Assembly (NCBI RefSeq): GCF_003987095.1
Contig: NZ_PIQA01000011.1
Location: 62,001 to 126,000 of the forward strand
Source of the DNA: Idiomarina piscisalsi
GTDB taxonomy: Bacteria; Pseudomonadota; Gammaproteobacteria; Enterobacterales; Alteromonadaceae
DNA length: 64,000 nucleotides
Direction: 5' to 3'
Numbering within the stretch: position 1 is the stretch's first letter; each line of letters begins with the position of its first letter. The notes beneath the pieces were generated by a model. The model saw only the letters and a program-made list of their open reading frames with translations. It had not been told where the DNA came from and did no database searches. The position numbers were made by a program, and so were the translations under genes. Positions 48,223 to 58,359 of this stretch are shown one piece after another.

Positions 48223-48615
48223 TTAGTTAGTACTCGGCAACTCTAAAATGCCGTCTATCTCAATCTGTGCGCCTTTTGGCAATTGCTTCACGCCAATAGC
48301 TGCACGGGCTGGGTAAGGTTCTTTGAAGAACTTCGCCATCACTTCATTCACAATAGCGAACTCGCCCAAATCGGTTAAGTAAATTTGCAACTTAACCATG
48401 TCCTGCAGTTCGCCTCCGGCAGCTTCACAGACAGCGGTCAGGTTTTTAAAAACTTGCTCCGCTTGTGCAGTGAAGTCTTCGCTAACCAGCTCCATAGTGT
48501 CCGGTACCAATGGAATTTGCCCAGACAGGTACACAGTTGTTCCAATTTTTACCGCCTGCGAATAAGTGCCAATAGCAGCAGGTGCGTTATCGGTAGAAAT
48601 AATGACTTTTGACAT
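48223..48615 (-). CDS. ridA: RidA-family enamine/imine deaminase
   Basis: A 130-residue trimeric enzyme that hydrolyses reactive 2-aminoacrylate and similar enamines from PLP enzymes. The conserved features are [15 protein letters not shown] at the N-terminus, LSGQIPLVP, and the substrate-binding arginine in [22 protein letters not shown]. It lies one base after the spoT stop, an arrangement frequent in Alteromonadales, so it is surely co-transcribed. Confidence 0.95.
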   Translation of the reverse strand: MSKVIISTDNAPAAIGTYSQAVKIGTTVYLSGQIPLVPDTMELVSEDFTAQAEQVFKNLTAVCEAAGGELQDMVKLQIYLTDLGEFAIVNEVMAKFFKEPYPARAAIGVKQLPKGAQIEIDGILELPSTN

Positions 48616-48616
48616 A

Positions 48617-50722
48617 CTACTTCCTTAAGCGCGTCACGCGCTGAACATCCGGCATTTTACGAATATGACGTATCACATCCGCTAAATGTTTCCGGTTTCT
48701 TATCGTTAATGCGACATCGATAAAGTAAATATTGGCGTCAATTTCTTCTGTTTTCAGTCCGTCAATATTACAACCGGTGGTCGCTATTGAAGAAGTTAAC
48801 CGGGCTAAAACGCCTTGGTGGTTAATAATTTCAATTCTAATTTCAGAAATAAATTCCGCTTCTGGTTTGTTATCCCACTCAACAGGGAAGTAACGTCCCG
48901 GATCATCCTCATGACCGCGCACGTTTTTACACTCGCGGCGATGAATGACCAAGCCTTTACCGGGACTGACATGAGCAATGATGTCATCGCCCGGAATAGG
49001 TCGGCAGCATTTAGCAAAGCTAACCAGCAAGCCTTCCGCCCCTTTAATTGAAAGGCTCTTTTCAGAAGCATTCTCGTCTTTTAATGGCTGTAACTCACCC
49101 AACAGTCGTTTCGCTATAGCAATAGACATTAAGTTGCCCAGACCAATTTGCTTCAACAATTCTTCTTTCGACGCGACTTTGGTGTCCGTTAGTACACGAT
49201 CAAATTCAGACTCAGGAATATCATCATAACTGACAGGTCCAAGTGCTGAGCGAAGTAAACGCTCACCCAACTGTTGGGCTTCGTCTGCTTCCTGGCTTTT
49301 CAAATACTGACGTATTTTCGCACGAGCTTTGCCCGTTACCACAAAGTTCAGCCAGGCAATATTCGGACGCGAATTCGGTGCCGTTTTTATTTCCACCGTT
49401 TGTCCGGTTTCCAGCGGTTTGCTCAGCGAGTAAGCACGATGATTGACTCGCGCACCAATGCAGGTATTGCCAATGTCGGTATGCACTGCGTAGGCAAAAT
49501 CGACTGCTGTCGCTCCCTGCGGAAGCTCGGTAATACGCCCGTCCGGGCTGAATACATAAATTTCTTCCGGGAATAAGTCCGACTTAACACTTTCAATAAA
49601 TTCGAATGAGTTCCCCGCGCTTTGCTGCAGTTCCAGTAGGCTCTGCATCCACTTGCGAGCCCGCACCTGTGCGGTGGTGCCGGAGTCATCAGTTTTCTTA
49701 TACATCCAATGAGCAGCAACCCCACGGTCAGCCATCAAGTCCATTTCTTCGGTACGAATTTGGATTTCGACAGGTACACCATGCGGACCTTTTAATGAGG
49801 TATGCAATGACTGATAACCGTTCGATTTAGGAATGGCAATATAGTCTTTAAAGCGTGTCTCTATAGGTTTGTAGAGGTTATGCAGTGCGCCCAGAACTCG
49901 GTAACAAGTGTCCACGCTATCAACAATGACGCGGAACGCATAAATATCCATAACCTCTTCGAACTTGAGCTCTTTGGTCTGCATTTTTCGGTAAATACTG
50001 TGCAGATGCTTTTCGCGGCCCAGCACTCGAGCACTGATATTATTCCCTTCCAGGCGAGAGCTTATCTCGCTTTTTACCCGATCCGTAAATTCACGACGGT
50101 TACCCCGCGCTTTTTTAACTTCAGACTCAAGCAGTCGAGCGCGCCATGGGTAAAGCGCCCAAAAGCCTAAATGCTCAAGCTCATTTTTAATGTCGTGAAT
50201 GCCCAGCCGGTGAGCCAGTGGCGCGTAAATTTCTAAGGTTTCTCGCGCAATGCGGCGACGCTTGTCCGGACGCAGGTGCTCAATGGTACGCATGTTGTGC
50301 GTTCTGTCCGCGAGTTTTATCAAAACTACGCGAATGTCCTGCACCATTGCCATTATCATTTTGCGATAGTTTTCCGCTTGCGCCTCTTCTTTGGAATTAA
50401 ATTGCAGTTTGTCGAGCTTAGAAACCCCTTCTACAAGACTTGCAACAGTTGAGCCAAATTGCTCGGCGAGATCTTCCTGACTGGTTTCGGTATCTTCTAT
50501 AACGTCGTGCAACAACGCCGCCATAATAGTTTCACAGTCTAACCGCATATCGGCCAGTAAGCTGGCTACTGCCACAGGATGGGTAATATAAGGTTCACCA
50601 CTACTGCGCTTCTGTGTACTGTGAGCATCATTAGCCACGACAAAGGCTTCCGCCACTCTGTCCACCTGATCGGACGGCAGATACTCGCTAATTTGCGCTT
50701 TTAAACCTTCAAATAGGTACAC
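48617..50722 (-). CDS. spoT: Bifunctional (p)ppGpp synthetase/hydrolase SpoT
   Basis: Makes and degrades the stringent-response signal (p)ppGpp. The 701-residue protein has the HD hydrolase domain ([19 protein letters not shown] and [11 protein letters not shown]), the synthetase domain ([30 protein letters not shown]), TGS ([28 protein letters not shown] is the region), a zinc-finger-like segment ([14 protein letters not shown]) and a C-terminal ACT domain. The start MYLFEGLK corresponds to MYLFESL of E. coli; the codon is GTG at 50722. It lies in the gmk-rpoZ-spoT group. Confidence 0.97.
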   Translation of the reverse strand: MYLFEGLKAQISEYLPSDQVDRVAEAFVVANDAHSTQKRSSGEPYITHPVAVASLLADMRLDCETIMAALLHDVIEDTETSQEDLAEQFGSTVASLVEGVSKLDKLQFNSKEEAQAENYRKMIMAMVQDIRVVLIKLADRTHNMRTIEHLRPDKRRRIARETLEIYAPLAHRLGIHDIKNELEHLGFWALYPWRARLLESEVKKARGNRREFTDRVKSEISSRLEGNNISARVLGREKHLHSIYRKMQTKELKFEEVMDIYAFRVIVDSVDTCYRVLGALHNLYKPIETRFKDYIAIPKSNGYQSLHTSLKGPHGVPVEIQIRTEEMDLMADRGVAAHWMYKKTDDSGTTAQVRARKWMQSLLELQQSAGNSFEFIESVKSDLFPEEIYVFSPDGRITELPQGATAVDFAYAVHTDIGNTCIGARVNHRAYSLSKPLETGQTVEIKTAPNSRPNIAWLNFVVTGKARAKIRQYLKSQEADEAQQLGERLLRSALGPVSYDDIPESEFDRVLTDTKVASKEELLKQIGLGNLMSIAIAKRLLGELQPLKDENASEKSLSIKGAEGLLVSFAKCCRPIPGDDIIAHVSPGKGLVIHRRECKNVRGHEDDPGRYFPVEWDNKPEAEFISEIRIEIINHQGVLARLTSSIATTGCNIDGLKTEEIDANIYFIDVALTIRNRKHLADVIRHIRKMPDVQRVTRLRK

Positions 50723-50787
50723 CGAGAACTCCCCAGTTAAGACTGGACAATGGATATACTTTCAGAATAAGGGGATTTGCGAGATTT

Positions 50788-50811
50788 GCCAACGGTATTG
50801 ATACCGTTGGC
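50788..50811. other. Perfect inverted repeat between rpoZ and spoT
   Basis: GCCAACGGTAT (50788-50798) pairs completely with 50801-50811. It lies 14 bases after the rpoZ stop. No T-tract follows on the minus strand, so it is more likely an RNA processing or partial-termination hairpin than a full terminator. Confidence 0.5.
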
Positions 50812-50824
50812 GAACTGATATCTG

Positions 50825-51094
50825 TTATTCAATGCCACGCAAAGCGTCAACAGCACGCAGCTCTTCTGCGTCTTGCTCTTGCTGAGCGGCTTGCTCTTCT
50901 ACGTCTAAACGTGCGCTGTCAATTAAGCCATGCTCAATTTCACGCAACGCAATAACGGTTGGCTTTTCATTTTTGGTTTCAACGAGAGGCTCTTTTCCAT
51001 TAGCAATTTGACGCGCACGGCGTGACGCTAACAAAATTAAATCAAAACGGTTACCTACACGGTCTACAGCATCTTCTACGGTTACGCGAGCCAT
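50825..51094 (-). CDS. rpoZ: RNA polymerase omega subunit
   Basis: An 89-residue subunit that aids RNA polymerase assembly and, in gammaproteobacteria, forms part of a ppGpp site. The N-terminus [29 protein letters not shown] is diagnostic. The C-terminal tail is acidic and glutamine-rich. It lies between gmk and spoT, the usual order, tying it to the (p)ppGpp enzyme. Confidence 0.98.
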   Translation of the reverse strand: MARVTVEDAVDRVGNRFDLILLASRRARQIANGKEPLVETKNEKPTVIALREIEHGLIDSARLDVEEQAAQQEQDAEELRAVDALRGIE

Positions 51095-51157
51095 GGTTTA
51101 CTTACTCCCACTAAAACTTGAGTGACATTTTTCGAAAGGCTAAGAATTATACGGAAT

Positions 51158-51799
51158 TCAGCCGGACGATCCAAGTAATTCCTTTAATACCTGCGAATAT
51201 CTTACTTGCTGGTGCGGCATTTTGTGGCGTTGTGCCATAACAATGTGCTCCAACGCATTCAACGAGTCATTAAAGTCGTCGTTCACCAGCAGGTAATCGA
51301 ACTCGTGATAATGCGACATTTCCGCCTGTGCTTTCGCCATGCGCTTTGCTATAACCTCTTCAGAGTCTTGCCCCCGTGCTCGCAAACGCTGCTCTAAAAT
51401 AGCCAAGCTTGGCGGTACAATGAAAATCGAGCGCACATCGGGGTAATGTTCGCGGACTTGCTGCGCTCCCTGCCAGTCAATATCTAAAAAGACGTCTTTG
51501 CCTTCAGCCAGAAGCGATTCGACCACTTTACGAGAAGTGCCGTAGTAGTTATCAAACACCTTGGCCCATTCATAAAACTCGCCCGCTGCTATGCGTTTTT
51601 CAAACTCATCAACCTTTAGAAAGTGATAGTGCACACCGTCAACTTCTCCGGGTCTGGGGGCTCGTGTAGTTGACGATACAGACACTTGCATGGAGTCGTC
51701 TGCGTACTTCTCCAACAAGGCTTTTATTAAACTCGATTTGCCTGCACCACTCGGAGCAGCAACAATAAATAAATTCCCTGGCGCCGTAGATGCGGTCAT
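51158..51799 (-). CDS. gmk: Guanylate kinase
   Basis: Phosphorylates GMP to GDP with ATP. The 213-residue form from the ATG at 51799 begins [29 protein letters not shown], with the P-loop near residues 15-21, followed by the GMP-binding [18 protein letters not shown] and [13 protein letters not shown]. The frame is open for 40 more codons, but that extension has no family resemblance. It leads the gmk-rpoZ-spoT-ridA group and is divergent from the MFS gene. Confidence 0.96.
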   Translation of the reverse strand: MTASTAPGNLFIVAAPSGAGKSSLIKALLEKYADDSMQVSVSSTTRAPRPGEVDGVHYHFLKVDEFEKRIAAGEFYEWAKVFDNYYGTSRKVVESLLAEGKDVFLDIDWQGAQQVREHYPDVRSIFIVPPSLAILEQRLRARGQDSEEVIAKRMAKAQAEMSHYHEFDYLLVNDDFNDSLNALEHIVMAQRHKMPHQQVRYSQVLKELLGSSG

Positions 51800-51907
51800 A
51801 ACGGGTACTCTTCTAAGAAAAGGATAGCGACTGTTGGCGTCAAAGAATAACACGGTTTCACACAACGATAAAAATTCAGTAAAGTAAGGTTTTAAATAAC
51901 CAGCGGT

Positions 51908-53122
51908 ATGAGTTTGCAAAAAAAGCCAACATTCACTCCTGCTCCGTCAGGCGTTCGACTTGCACTGAGCTTAGCGGTATTAGTGTTACTGGGGCTGAAC
52001 TTAAGGCCTTTACTGACCTCTATCGGACCACTAACCGGCGAGTTACGCGACATAACCGGCTTGTCGTTCAGTGAAGTTTCATTGCTCACCACCGTTCCAA
52101 TTTTGATGATTGGCGCTATGGCGCTGTTTGCCGGGCGTGTCACGACCGCTTTGGGTTACCGCCACGGTATTGGACTGGGGCTGCTTATTTTAACTGCCGG
52201 TCTTATCGCACGCCTATTCGAGCCCACCAGCACCAGTATGATGACCAGTGCTATCGTTGGCGGTGTCGGTATCTCACTGCTGCACATTGTTATTCCCGAA
52301 CTCACAAAGCAACAATATTTGAAACGGCTGGGTTTAGTAACCGGCCTTTGGTCGGCAGCGCTGATGGGCGGAGCTGCGTTAGGTGCTGTTGCCACCCCCT
52401 GGGCTGCCGGGTTACTGCCTGAGCGATACCAAGCCATGGGAAGCTGGAGCCTGTTAGCTGCTCTGGTTTTAGTCATTTGGTATTTACCGGTTAACCGAAC
52501 GCCAATTGCCAGCATCCCCCCAAGACACTTACTACTGCGCGCCTACAAAGCACCGCGGGCCTGGGTTTTAGGTGCTTATTTTGCCTTGGTTAATGCCGGT
52601 TACGCAGGCTTTATTGCCTGGATCGCGCCTTTTTACGCCGAGTTCGGTTGGTCTGCGCAAGCTTCGGGTAACTTACTGGCGCTTTTTTCGTTAGTTCAGG
52701 TGGTTGGCGCCTTAATTTTACCCGCGTTATCACGTTCACAAGATCGCCGCCCTTGGTTAGCGTTGGCTGTACTCACACAAATGGTTGGATTTATCGGTCT
52801 GAGTTGGTTTCCAAATGTGTCGCCCTGGCTGTGGTCGGCACTTTGCGGGTTTGGTCTGGGCGGTGCTTTTCCACTATGCATTGTTATGGCGTTGGATCAT
52901 ATCGACAACCCAGTGCAGGCTGGTCGCCTGGTGTCCTTCATGCAGGGTATTGGGTTTATGTTTGCCAGTTTAATGCCGCTAGTGACCGGTTGGTTCCGCG
53001 ACTTTTCCGGTAACTACACATTCGGTTGGCAGTTACATATTCTGGTAGGCGTTATTATTCTGGCAATGACGTGGCAATTTAACCCCAAAGGCTACAAAGG
53101 TTTGTTTAATTCACAGGAATAA
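51908..53122 (+). CDS. MFS transporter, CynX/NimT-like
   Basis: A 404-residue major facilitator protein with 12 predicted helices. The N-terminal [41 protein letters not shown] matches the cyanate permease/nitroimidazole resistance group in which E. coli CynX and YeaN fall. No cyanase or other enzyme gene is nearby, so the substrate is unknown. Its end overlaps the convergent TetR gene by 17 bases; a drug-efflux role under that regulator is possible but unproven. Confidence 0.87.
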   Translation: MSLQKKPTFTPAPSGVRLALSLAVLVLLGLNLRPLLTSIGPLTGELRDITGLSFSEVSLLTTVPILMIGAMALFAGRVTTALGYRHGIGLGLLILTAGLIARLFEPTSTSMMTSAIVGGVGISLLHIVIPELTKQQYLKRLGLVTGLWSAALMGGAALGAVATPWAAGLLPERYQAMGSWSLLAALVLVIWYLPVNRTPIASIPPRHLLLRAYKAPRAWVLGAYFALVNAGYAGFIAWIAPFYAEFGWSAQASGNLLALFSLVQVVGALILPALSRSQDRRPWLALAVLTQMVGFIGLSWFPNVSPWLWSALCGFGLGGAFPLCIVMALDHIDNPVQAGRLVSFMQGIGFMFASLMPLVTGWFRDFSGNYTFGWQLHILVGVIILAMTWQFNPKGYKGLFNSQE

Positions 53123-53696
53123 TACGAGCGACCACATCATCGACCAAAGCTTCAAGGTTTGACTGTGAAATACTGCGTCGAGCCATTGTTCTTAAGCCAA
53201 TAACATTGGTTTGTATTAGTCTTGCCAACTTTTCAGGAGAGCTCTGTCTACTCAGTTCGCCACGGCTTTGTGCTTCACTCAGTGCTTCAGTAAACATTGC
53301 TTCAATCGAGTCTAAATACGCATGCACGGGCTCACTGAAGGCTTTGTCTTCCGGCGTAAATTCCAATAAAGCTTTCACCAACATACAGGCCTTTGTCGGT
53401 GCGCAGCCCTCATCGGCTTTTGCGATATTTTTCAGGTACTGGCGAAAGCCCTGTAATACTGACGGCTGCTTGGCAATGGTACTTTTGAAGTCGTCCTCAA
53501 CCATTGCAAAGTAAGTGTCCAGCGCTTCTTTAAACAAAGACTCTTTATTACCAAACGCCGCATAAATGCTACCCGGTCGCATATCCATCGCTTCTTCAAT
53601 ATCTTTCATTGAAGTGGCATGGTAGCCCTGCCGCCAGAATAAATGCAGCGCATTATTTAATGCTGTCTCACGGTGAAACTGGGGTGTTCTTGGCAT
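53106..53696 (-). CDS. TetR-family transcriptional regulator
   Basis: A 196-residue DNA-binding repressor. The helix-turn-helix is in ALNNALHLFWRQGYHATSMKDIEEAMDMRPGSIYAAFGNKESLF (in parts), typical of the TetR class with GSIYxxFGNKExLF as in AcuR/NemR-like regulators. The ligand-binding half has two cysteines (EGCAPTKACMLV). The start at 53696 follows AGGGG; the frame opens 12 codons earlier. It converges on the MFS gene with a 17-base overlap. Target genes cannot be named. Confidence 0.9.
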   Translation of the reverse strand: MPRTPQFHRETALNNALHLFWRQGYHATSMKDIEEAMDMRPGSIYAAFGNKESLFKEALDTYFAMVEDDFKSTIAKQPSVLQGFRQYLKNIAKADEGCAPTKACMLVKALLEFTPEDKAFSEPVHAYLDSIEAMFTEALSEAQSRGELSRQSSPEKLARLIQTNVIGLRTMARRSISQSNLEALVDDVVARIIPVN

Positions 53697-53829
53697 CCTT
53701 GTGTCCCCTCGGTTTTGCTCATAAAAAATCAAGTATAGACCGCTATTTTGGTTATTACAGTAAAGAATTTGTTAAGGGGTGTGATCTAACCTGAACCATT
53801 CCGATACAATAAGAAGTGAAATTAATTAA

Positions 53830-53973
53830 AAGAAGCTGCAGCTGTACGGAAGAAAAAGCCTGAAACAGTGGTTGAGCGAGCACCTGCTCGATATTGAAAT
53901 CCCCACTCATATTAGCTTCGGAAGCACAATTCCAACCAATAGCATGGGCAAGCGCGAGGACTGGTCTCTTTAA
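53830..53973 (+). pseudogene. Remnant of an AMP-dependent ligase (acyl-CoA synthetase) C-terminus
   Basis: This 47-codon open stretch has no start codon and follows an in-frame stop. It reads LKQWLSEHLLDIEIPTHISF, then IPTNSMGKRED and a stop. This is the pattern of the C-terminal end of AMP-binding ligases (L..WL...L...IP..I.F...IPTxxxGK), with the catalytic lysine in SMGKR. The rest of such an enzyme (about 450 residues) is absent; upstream lies the TetR gene on the other strand. Best read as the tail left after a deletion. Chance resemblance cannot be excluded. Confidence 0.4.
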
Positions 53974-53985
53974 ATTAAGCTGTGT

Positions 53986-55155
53986 TTATTTAGGCAACGC
54001 CCGCGTCAAGATGTCATCGAACCGACTGTCGGTACTTCGAGCCTCTTCCAATATACAATGACCTTCAATGCCGGCATTAGAGAGTTGCTCCATAACTCGT
54101 CGGAGACTGCTTTTATTTTCGGGTGACGACAGCGTTGACAACAGAACGGTAACTAAGCCATTACCCAAGTGCCCGGGAGTATCGTAATCTCTTATACTTG
54201 CACGAACAATTTCTGCGGTGCGCTTAAGTGTTTTCGCATCGTTAGTCACCTGCAAAACCAACAAGATGTATGGGTATTCTGGGTGCGCTTTATAAAAACT
54301 AAAGCGCCGCTGCAATGCGCGTAGCATCATGCGTCGGTTATAAAAACCAGTATGCTCGTCCTCGCCGCCGGTGCTGCGAAGTTTTAGCTCCATTTCTTTG
54401 TATTCGGTAATGTCCTGCACCGTACCAAAGATGATCTCATCACCATTTTCGTCGAGCTGATAAATACCCGACTCACGCAACCAGCGAACAGTGTCATCAC
54501 TGCGAATAATGCGGTGCTCAACGTCACGCACACCAGACTTTTTAGCGGCTTCAATCGCGTCAGTTATTGTTTTACGGTCCTCTGGGTGCGTTTTTTCCAT
54601 GACTATATCGAGGCCGGGGTCAGTCTTGCTCTTTTCTAAGCCATATAGCTCGTACACCGTATCAGACCAAACCGACTTTCCGGTGTTTAAATTCAGTTTC
54701 CAGTGGCCTAAGTTAGCGACGCGTTCGGCAAGTTCAAGATTCCGCTGATGCCTTTTAACCGTCAGCTCTAACTGCTTACGTTCAGTAATATCCAGTAATT
54801 GACCTTTCCAGATGGTACTGCCATTAGGCTGTTTTTCAGTTACTGCGTGCCCATAAACCCAGTGGGTTTGGCCATTACGAACCACTCTGTATTCTTTGTT
54901 CCACGGAATTTGATACTTCGCCGAATCAAGCAAACTATTAACCACTGCGTCATAATCATCGGCAACAATAATGTCTTTAAGCACACAGGTGTTTTGCTGA
55001 AGGTCGGCCATCGAACAGCCGTAAATACTTTCAATGCCTTCGCTGACAAAATGAAAATGCCAGTTGCCATTCTCGGTTAACTCTAATTGATAGACCGCCC
55101 CTGGCAAGGCGTTTGTTAAACTGACTAAATCAACTGATGAATTCGGAGCATTCAT
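53986..55155 (-). CDS. Two-PAS sensor with degenerate GGDEF domain
   Basis: A 389-residue cytoplasmic protein with two PAS domains (about 10-125 and 140-255, each ending in a PAC-like WKGQLLDITERKQLE or FGTVQDITEYKEMEL) followed by a GGDEF-like domain (about 262-385). The domain start is recognisable (GGEDEHTGFYNRRMMLRALQRR), but the place of the GG[D/E]EF motif reads DTPGHLGNGLVTVLLS, and the metal-binding DxDxFK segment reads LVLQVTNDAKTLK. Cyclase activity is therefore unlikely; such domains can act as GTP or protein-binding modules. The gene is single and divergent from the BetT-like gene. Confidence 0.78.
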   Translation of the reverse strand: MNAPNSSVDLVSLTNALPGAVYQLELTENGNWHFHFVSEGIESIYGCSMADLQQNTCVLKDIIVADDYDAVVNSLLDSAKYQIPWNKEYRVVRNGQTHWVYGHAVTEKQPNGSTIWKGQLLDITERKQLELTVKRHQRNLELAERVANLGHWKLNLNTGKSVWSDTVYELYGLEKSKTDPGLDIVMEKTHPEDRKTITDAIEAAKKSGVRDVEHRIIRSDDTVRWLRESGIYQLDENGDEIIFGTVQDITEYKEMELKLRSTGGEDEHTGFYNRRMMLRALQRRFSFYKAHPEYPYILLVLQVTNDAKTLKRTAEIVRASIRDYDTPGHLGNGLVTVLLSTLSSPENKSSLRRVMEQLSNAGIEGHCILEEARSTDSRFDDILTRALPK

Positions 55156-55301
55156 ATAACCGCTAACTCATAAATATGAATAAGCGCTCATCATACCTTA
55201 AAGCTTGCAAAATACGCAGTAAAAGAAATGTAAAGTGACCCATTACAAAACAAAATAAGTACGCTATATATATACAAACCATAATAAAAACAGGAGTTTT
55301 T

Positions 55302-57341
55302 ATGTCAGCGGAGAAAGCTAAGTGGCACAAAGCAATACTGGTGCCGGTGTTTTTACCGGCTGTTATTGTGATTACTTTGCTGGTGATAGGGACGTTGAGT
55401 GCGCCTGAAAAAGCCGGTGAACTTTTTAACTGGACGTTAGCAGGCATTACTGACAACTTTGGTTGGTTTTACATGCTCGCCGTCGCCCTTTTCTTAGTGT
55501 TCATTATTGGTGTGGCAATATCGCGCTGGGGGCGTATTAAATTAGGTCCCGACCACTGTGAACCGGAATATAGCTTTACCTCTTGGTTCGCCATGCTGTT
55601 TTCGGCGGGTTACGGTATTGCTTTACTTTTCTTCGGTGTCTCAGAGCCTGTCTTACATTACGCGGAACCGCCCGCAGGCGCGGCTGAAACAATTGGCTCC
55701 GCTAAACAGGCTATGCAAATTGCCTACTTCCACTGGGGCTTCCACATTTGGGCTATTTATGGCCTAGTGGGATTAGTTCTGGCATATTTCTCATTCCGAC
55801 ATGGCCTTCCACTGTCCATGCGCTCTACGCTGTATCCGCTAATTGGCGAGAAAATTAATGGCCCAATAGGACACGCTGTAGATACCTTTGCGGTGCTGGG
55901 AACTATGTTTGGTATTGCCACAACCCTGGGCTTGTCGGTCATACAAATAAACACCGGCCTGAACTATTTGTGGGAAGATATCCCCGTGGGGACCACCGTG
56001 CAAATTATTGCAATAGGTGTCATTACTCTTGCCGCAATAGCGTCGGTTGTTGCCGGCATGGATAAAGGGATTAAACGGCTGTCTCTGTTGAACATGACAC
56101 TGGTTCTTTTCCTGTTATTATTCGTGTTCATTGTCGGGCCTACAATCCACATTCTGGAAACCTTCCTGCAAAACACCGGGGCTTACTTAAGCGGTATTGT
56201 TGAACGTACCTTTAACTTGCAGGCCTATGAACGCAGTGACTGGATTGGTAACTGGACGCTATTCATTTTCGGCTGGACCATAGCCTGGGCGCCGTTCGTC
56301 GGGCTGTTCATTGCTAAAATCAGCCGCGGTCGCACTATTCGCCAGTTTGTTTTTGGGGTCATGTTCGTGCCTACCATATTCACGTTCTTCTGGTTCGCCG
56401 TATTTGGCGATACCGCTTTGAATATGATCATGAACGAAGGTTACACAACACTCATTTCGGAAGTGCAAGACAACCAGGCTATAGCCCTATTCAAACTGTA
56501 CGAAGAACTGCCACTGACCAGCATTATTAGCTTTGTCACTGTGCTCTTAATTATTACCTTCTTCGTCACATCATCGGACTCTGGCTCACTGGTTATCGAC
56601 TCGTTAGCATCCGGTGGTATGGAAACACCTGTATGGCAGCGTGTTTTCTGGGCAAGTAGTGAAGGCATTGTTGCGGCAGTACTGCTGGTTGCCGGCGGCT
56701 TAGGCGCGCTGCAAACCGCGGCAATAACCAGTGCCTTACCGTTCGCTGTCATTATTTTGATATCGGCGGCAGGAATGTGGCGAGCGTTAGTTATTGAAGG
56801 ACACCAATACAACAGTCTTAAGAGCCATCGACATCATCATCGTCGTGGGGTAAATGCAGGACCCGACTATTGGAAAAAACGCTTAGCCGGCCTGGTCGAC
56901 TTTCCGAAAAAAGAACCTGTACTCGAATTTATCAACGGACCAGCGACAGAGTCTTTGAAAAAAGTAAAAGAAGAGCTGAAAAGCCAGGACTGGCCGGCCG
57001 AATTTACTGCTGACGAAGAACATAATCGCATTATTCTCAGCGTTGAGCGGGAGAATAATCTCGACTTTGCCTATGAAATTCGTCTGCGCGACTATCTACT
57101 ACCAGAGTTTGTGCTCAGCAACGACCAAAACCGCGAAACTTACTATCGTGCAGAGGTATTCCTGAGACAGGGTGGTCAGTCGTATGATCTTTACGGTTAT
57201 GAATCGTCGGATATCATCAATGACGTAATTAACCAATTCGAGAACTACCTGCACTTCAGACACCACAGCCCGGGTGTTCTGCCGTGGGATCTCGAAAAGC
57301 ACGATGAAGATCTTAACGACGACATAGAAACCAATAAGTAA
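55302..57341 (+). CDS. betT: BCCT-family choline/betaine transporter, BetT-like
   Basis: A 679-residue sodium- or proton-coupled transporter for trimethylammonium compounds. It matches E. coli BetT (677) in length and features: GYGIALLFFGVSEPVLHY, GINGPIGHAVDTFAVLGTMFGIATTLG-like segment around residues 185-215, the WTIAWAPFVGLFIAKISRGR box, and a long C-terminal cytoplasmic domain (about 500-679) ending in ITDILDQYE-like IINDVINQFENYLHF. This tail governs osmotic activation in BetT. No betaine synthesis genes are next to it. CAGGAG precedes the ATG and a terminator follows. Choline as substrate is likely but not proven. Confidence 0.9.
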   Translation: MSAEKAKWHKAILVPVFLPAVIVITLLVIGTLSAPEKAGELFNWTLAGITDNFGWFYMLAVALFLVFIIGVAISRWGRIKLGPDHCEPEYSFTSWFAMLFSAGYGIALLFFGVSEPVLHYAEPPAGAAETIGSAKQAMQIAYFHWGFHIWAIYGLVGLVLAYFSFRHGLPLSMRSTLYPLIGEKINGPIGHAVDTFAVLGTMFGIATTLGLSVIQINTGLNYLWEDIPVGTTVQIIAIGVITLAAIASVVAGMDKGIKRLSLLNMTLVLFLLLFVFIVGPTIHILETFLQNTGAYLSGIVERTFNLQAYERSDWIGNWTLFIFGWTIAWAPFVGLFIAKISRGRTIRQFVFGVMFVPTIFTFFWFAVFGDTALNMIMNEGYTTLISEVQDNQAIALFKLYEELPLTSIISFVTVLLIITFFVTSSDSGSLVIDSLASGGMETPVWQRVFWASSEGIVAAVLLVAGGLGALQTAAITSALPFAVIILISAAGMWRALVIEGHQYNSLKSHRHHHRRGVNAGPDYWKKRLAGLVDFPKKEPVLEFINGPATESLKKVKEELKSQDWPAEFTADEEHNRIILSVERENNLDFAYEIRLRDYLLPEFVLSNDQNRETYYRAEVFLRQGGQSYDLYGYESSDIINDVINQFENYLHFRHHSPGVLPWDLEKHDEDLNDDIETNK

Positions 57342-57360
57342 CGCGAAGACAGACTAAGCA

Positions 57361-57384
57361 AGCCGCTCTTCGGAGCGGCTTTTT
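57361..57384 (+). terminator. Rho-independent terminator of the BetT-like gene
   Basis: An 8-bp stem AGCCGCTC/GAGCGGCT around a TTCG tetraloop (57361-57380), followed by TTTT, 19 bases after the stop. Confidence 0.93.
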
Positions 57385-57456
57385 AGTGGTCGGACTGTTG
57401 AATTTTTGCAACATGTGCGAGAATAACCACTAAGTCAGTAGGGAGTCACTATCACT

Positions 57457-58344
57457 ATGGAACGTGTGGATAACCATCCGCAAAAACTTGCCCCCATGCC
57501 AAGTATGCTGTTCAGGTCATTATTTACCTTGCAGCGTAGCGATGAGTCTGAGGCCGATTCAGAAACCCTGGAAAAGCACTACTCCATTCCCTCTCCGGCA
57601 GATAAGCAACTTGAAAAGTATCACGATGCTTTTGGTGGCTTTGTGAGTGATGTCCCGCTTGCCATGCTTTATTGCATTGCGCAGCGTGCGCACTTAGCGC
57701 AGATGCTCGATGACAGCTTTCCCTGGCCGGCACCAGGTCTGGTGCACGTCAGCAACAAACTAGAGCGTCATGCGGTTATTCAAACTGACCAGTCGTTTCA
57801 ACTGGTGTCAAAAGTCAAAGTACCTAAGCGCGGACCTGATGTGTCTCCACGCCGGTTAAGGCCCCAGTTTACGGTCGAGTTTTGGCAAAACGGTGAGAAA
57901 GTCGCCACATGCACAAGTGTTTATCAGGTCATGAAAGGCGATAATAGCAACGCCAAAGCTAAAAAAGCGCCTCCTAAACCCTTTGAGCCCGATGAAGGTT
58001 GGGACAACTTAGCGCACTGGCAATTAGGCAGCGGTATGGGTCGTCGATACGCTCGTATATCCGGCGATTTTAACCCTATCCATTTGCATCCGCTCGTGTC
58101 GCGCTGGTTCGGGTTTGAAAAACCGATAATTCACGGTATGTACATGATGGCTCGAGCCCAAGCAGAGCTCGAACGTCAACAGTCAAAAGCAGTGACCTAC
58201 ATAGATGTAACCTTTAAACGACCGGTTATTTTGCCTGCGAGAGTGCAACTATGGGTGAATTACGAGGAAGATAAAACCAAGTATGAAGTGCGCAGTGGCG
58301 ACCATACATCTTTAAAACTAGAAGGGTCAGTACGTTTCGACTGA
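57457..58344 (+). CDS. MaoC-like double-hotdog acyl dehydratase domain protein
   Basis: A 295-residue protein of the MaoC/hydratase-2 hotdog fold. The C-terminal half holds the signature SGDFNPIHLHPLVSRWFGFEKPIIHGMYMMAR, with the catalytic Asp/Asn...His pattern, so hydration of 2-enoyl-CoA or a similar thioester is likely. The N-terminal half looks like a second hotdog that has lost the signature. No fatty acid genes are beside it. A GGGAG lies 12 bases before the ATG. The 3' hairpin overlaps the stop codon. Confidence 0.82.
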   Translation: MERVDNHPQKLAPMPSMLFRSLFTLQRSDESEADSETLEKHYSIPSPADKQLEKYHDAFGGFVSDVPLAMLYCIAQRAHLAQMLDDSFPWPAPGLVHVSNKLERHAVIQTDQSFQLVSKVKVPKRGPDVSPRRLRPQFTVEFWQNGEKVATCTSVYQVMKGDNSNAKAKKAPPKPFEPDEGWDNLAHWQLGSGMGRRYARISGDFNPIHLHPLVSRWFGFEKPIIHGMYMMARAQAELERQQSKAVTYIDVTFKRPVILPARVQLWVNYEEDKTKYEVRSGDHTSLKLEGSVRFD

Positions 58345-58350
58345 CCCTTC
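58321..58350. terminator. Bidirectional hairpin between convergent MaoC-like and amidohydrolase genes
   Basis: GAAGGGTCAGT (58321-58331) pairs fully with 58340-58350 around an 8-base loop. The stem includes the last codons of the MaoC-like gene. T-rich bases follow on both strands, so it can serve both genes. Confidence 0.7.
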
Positions 58351-58359
58351 TTAGTTATT

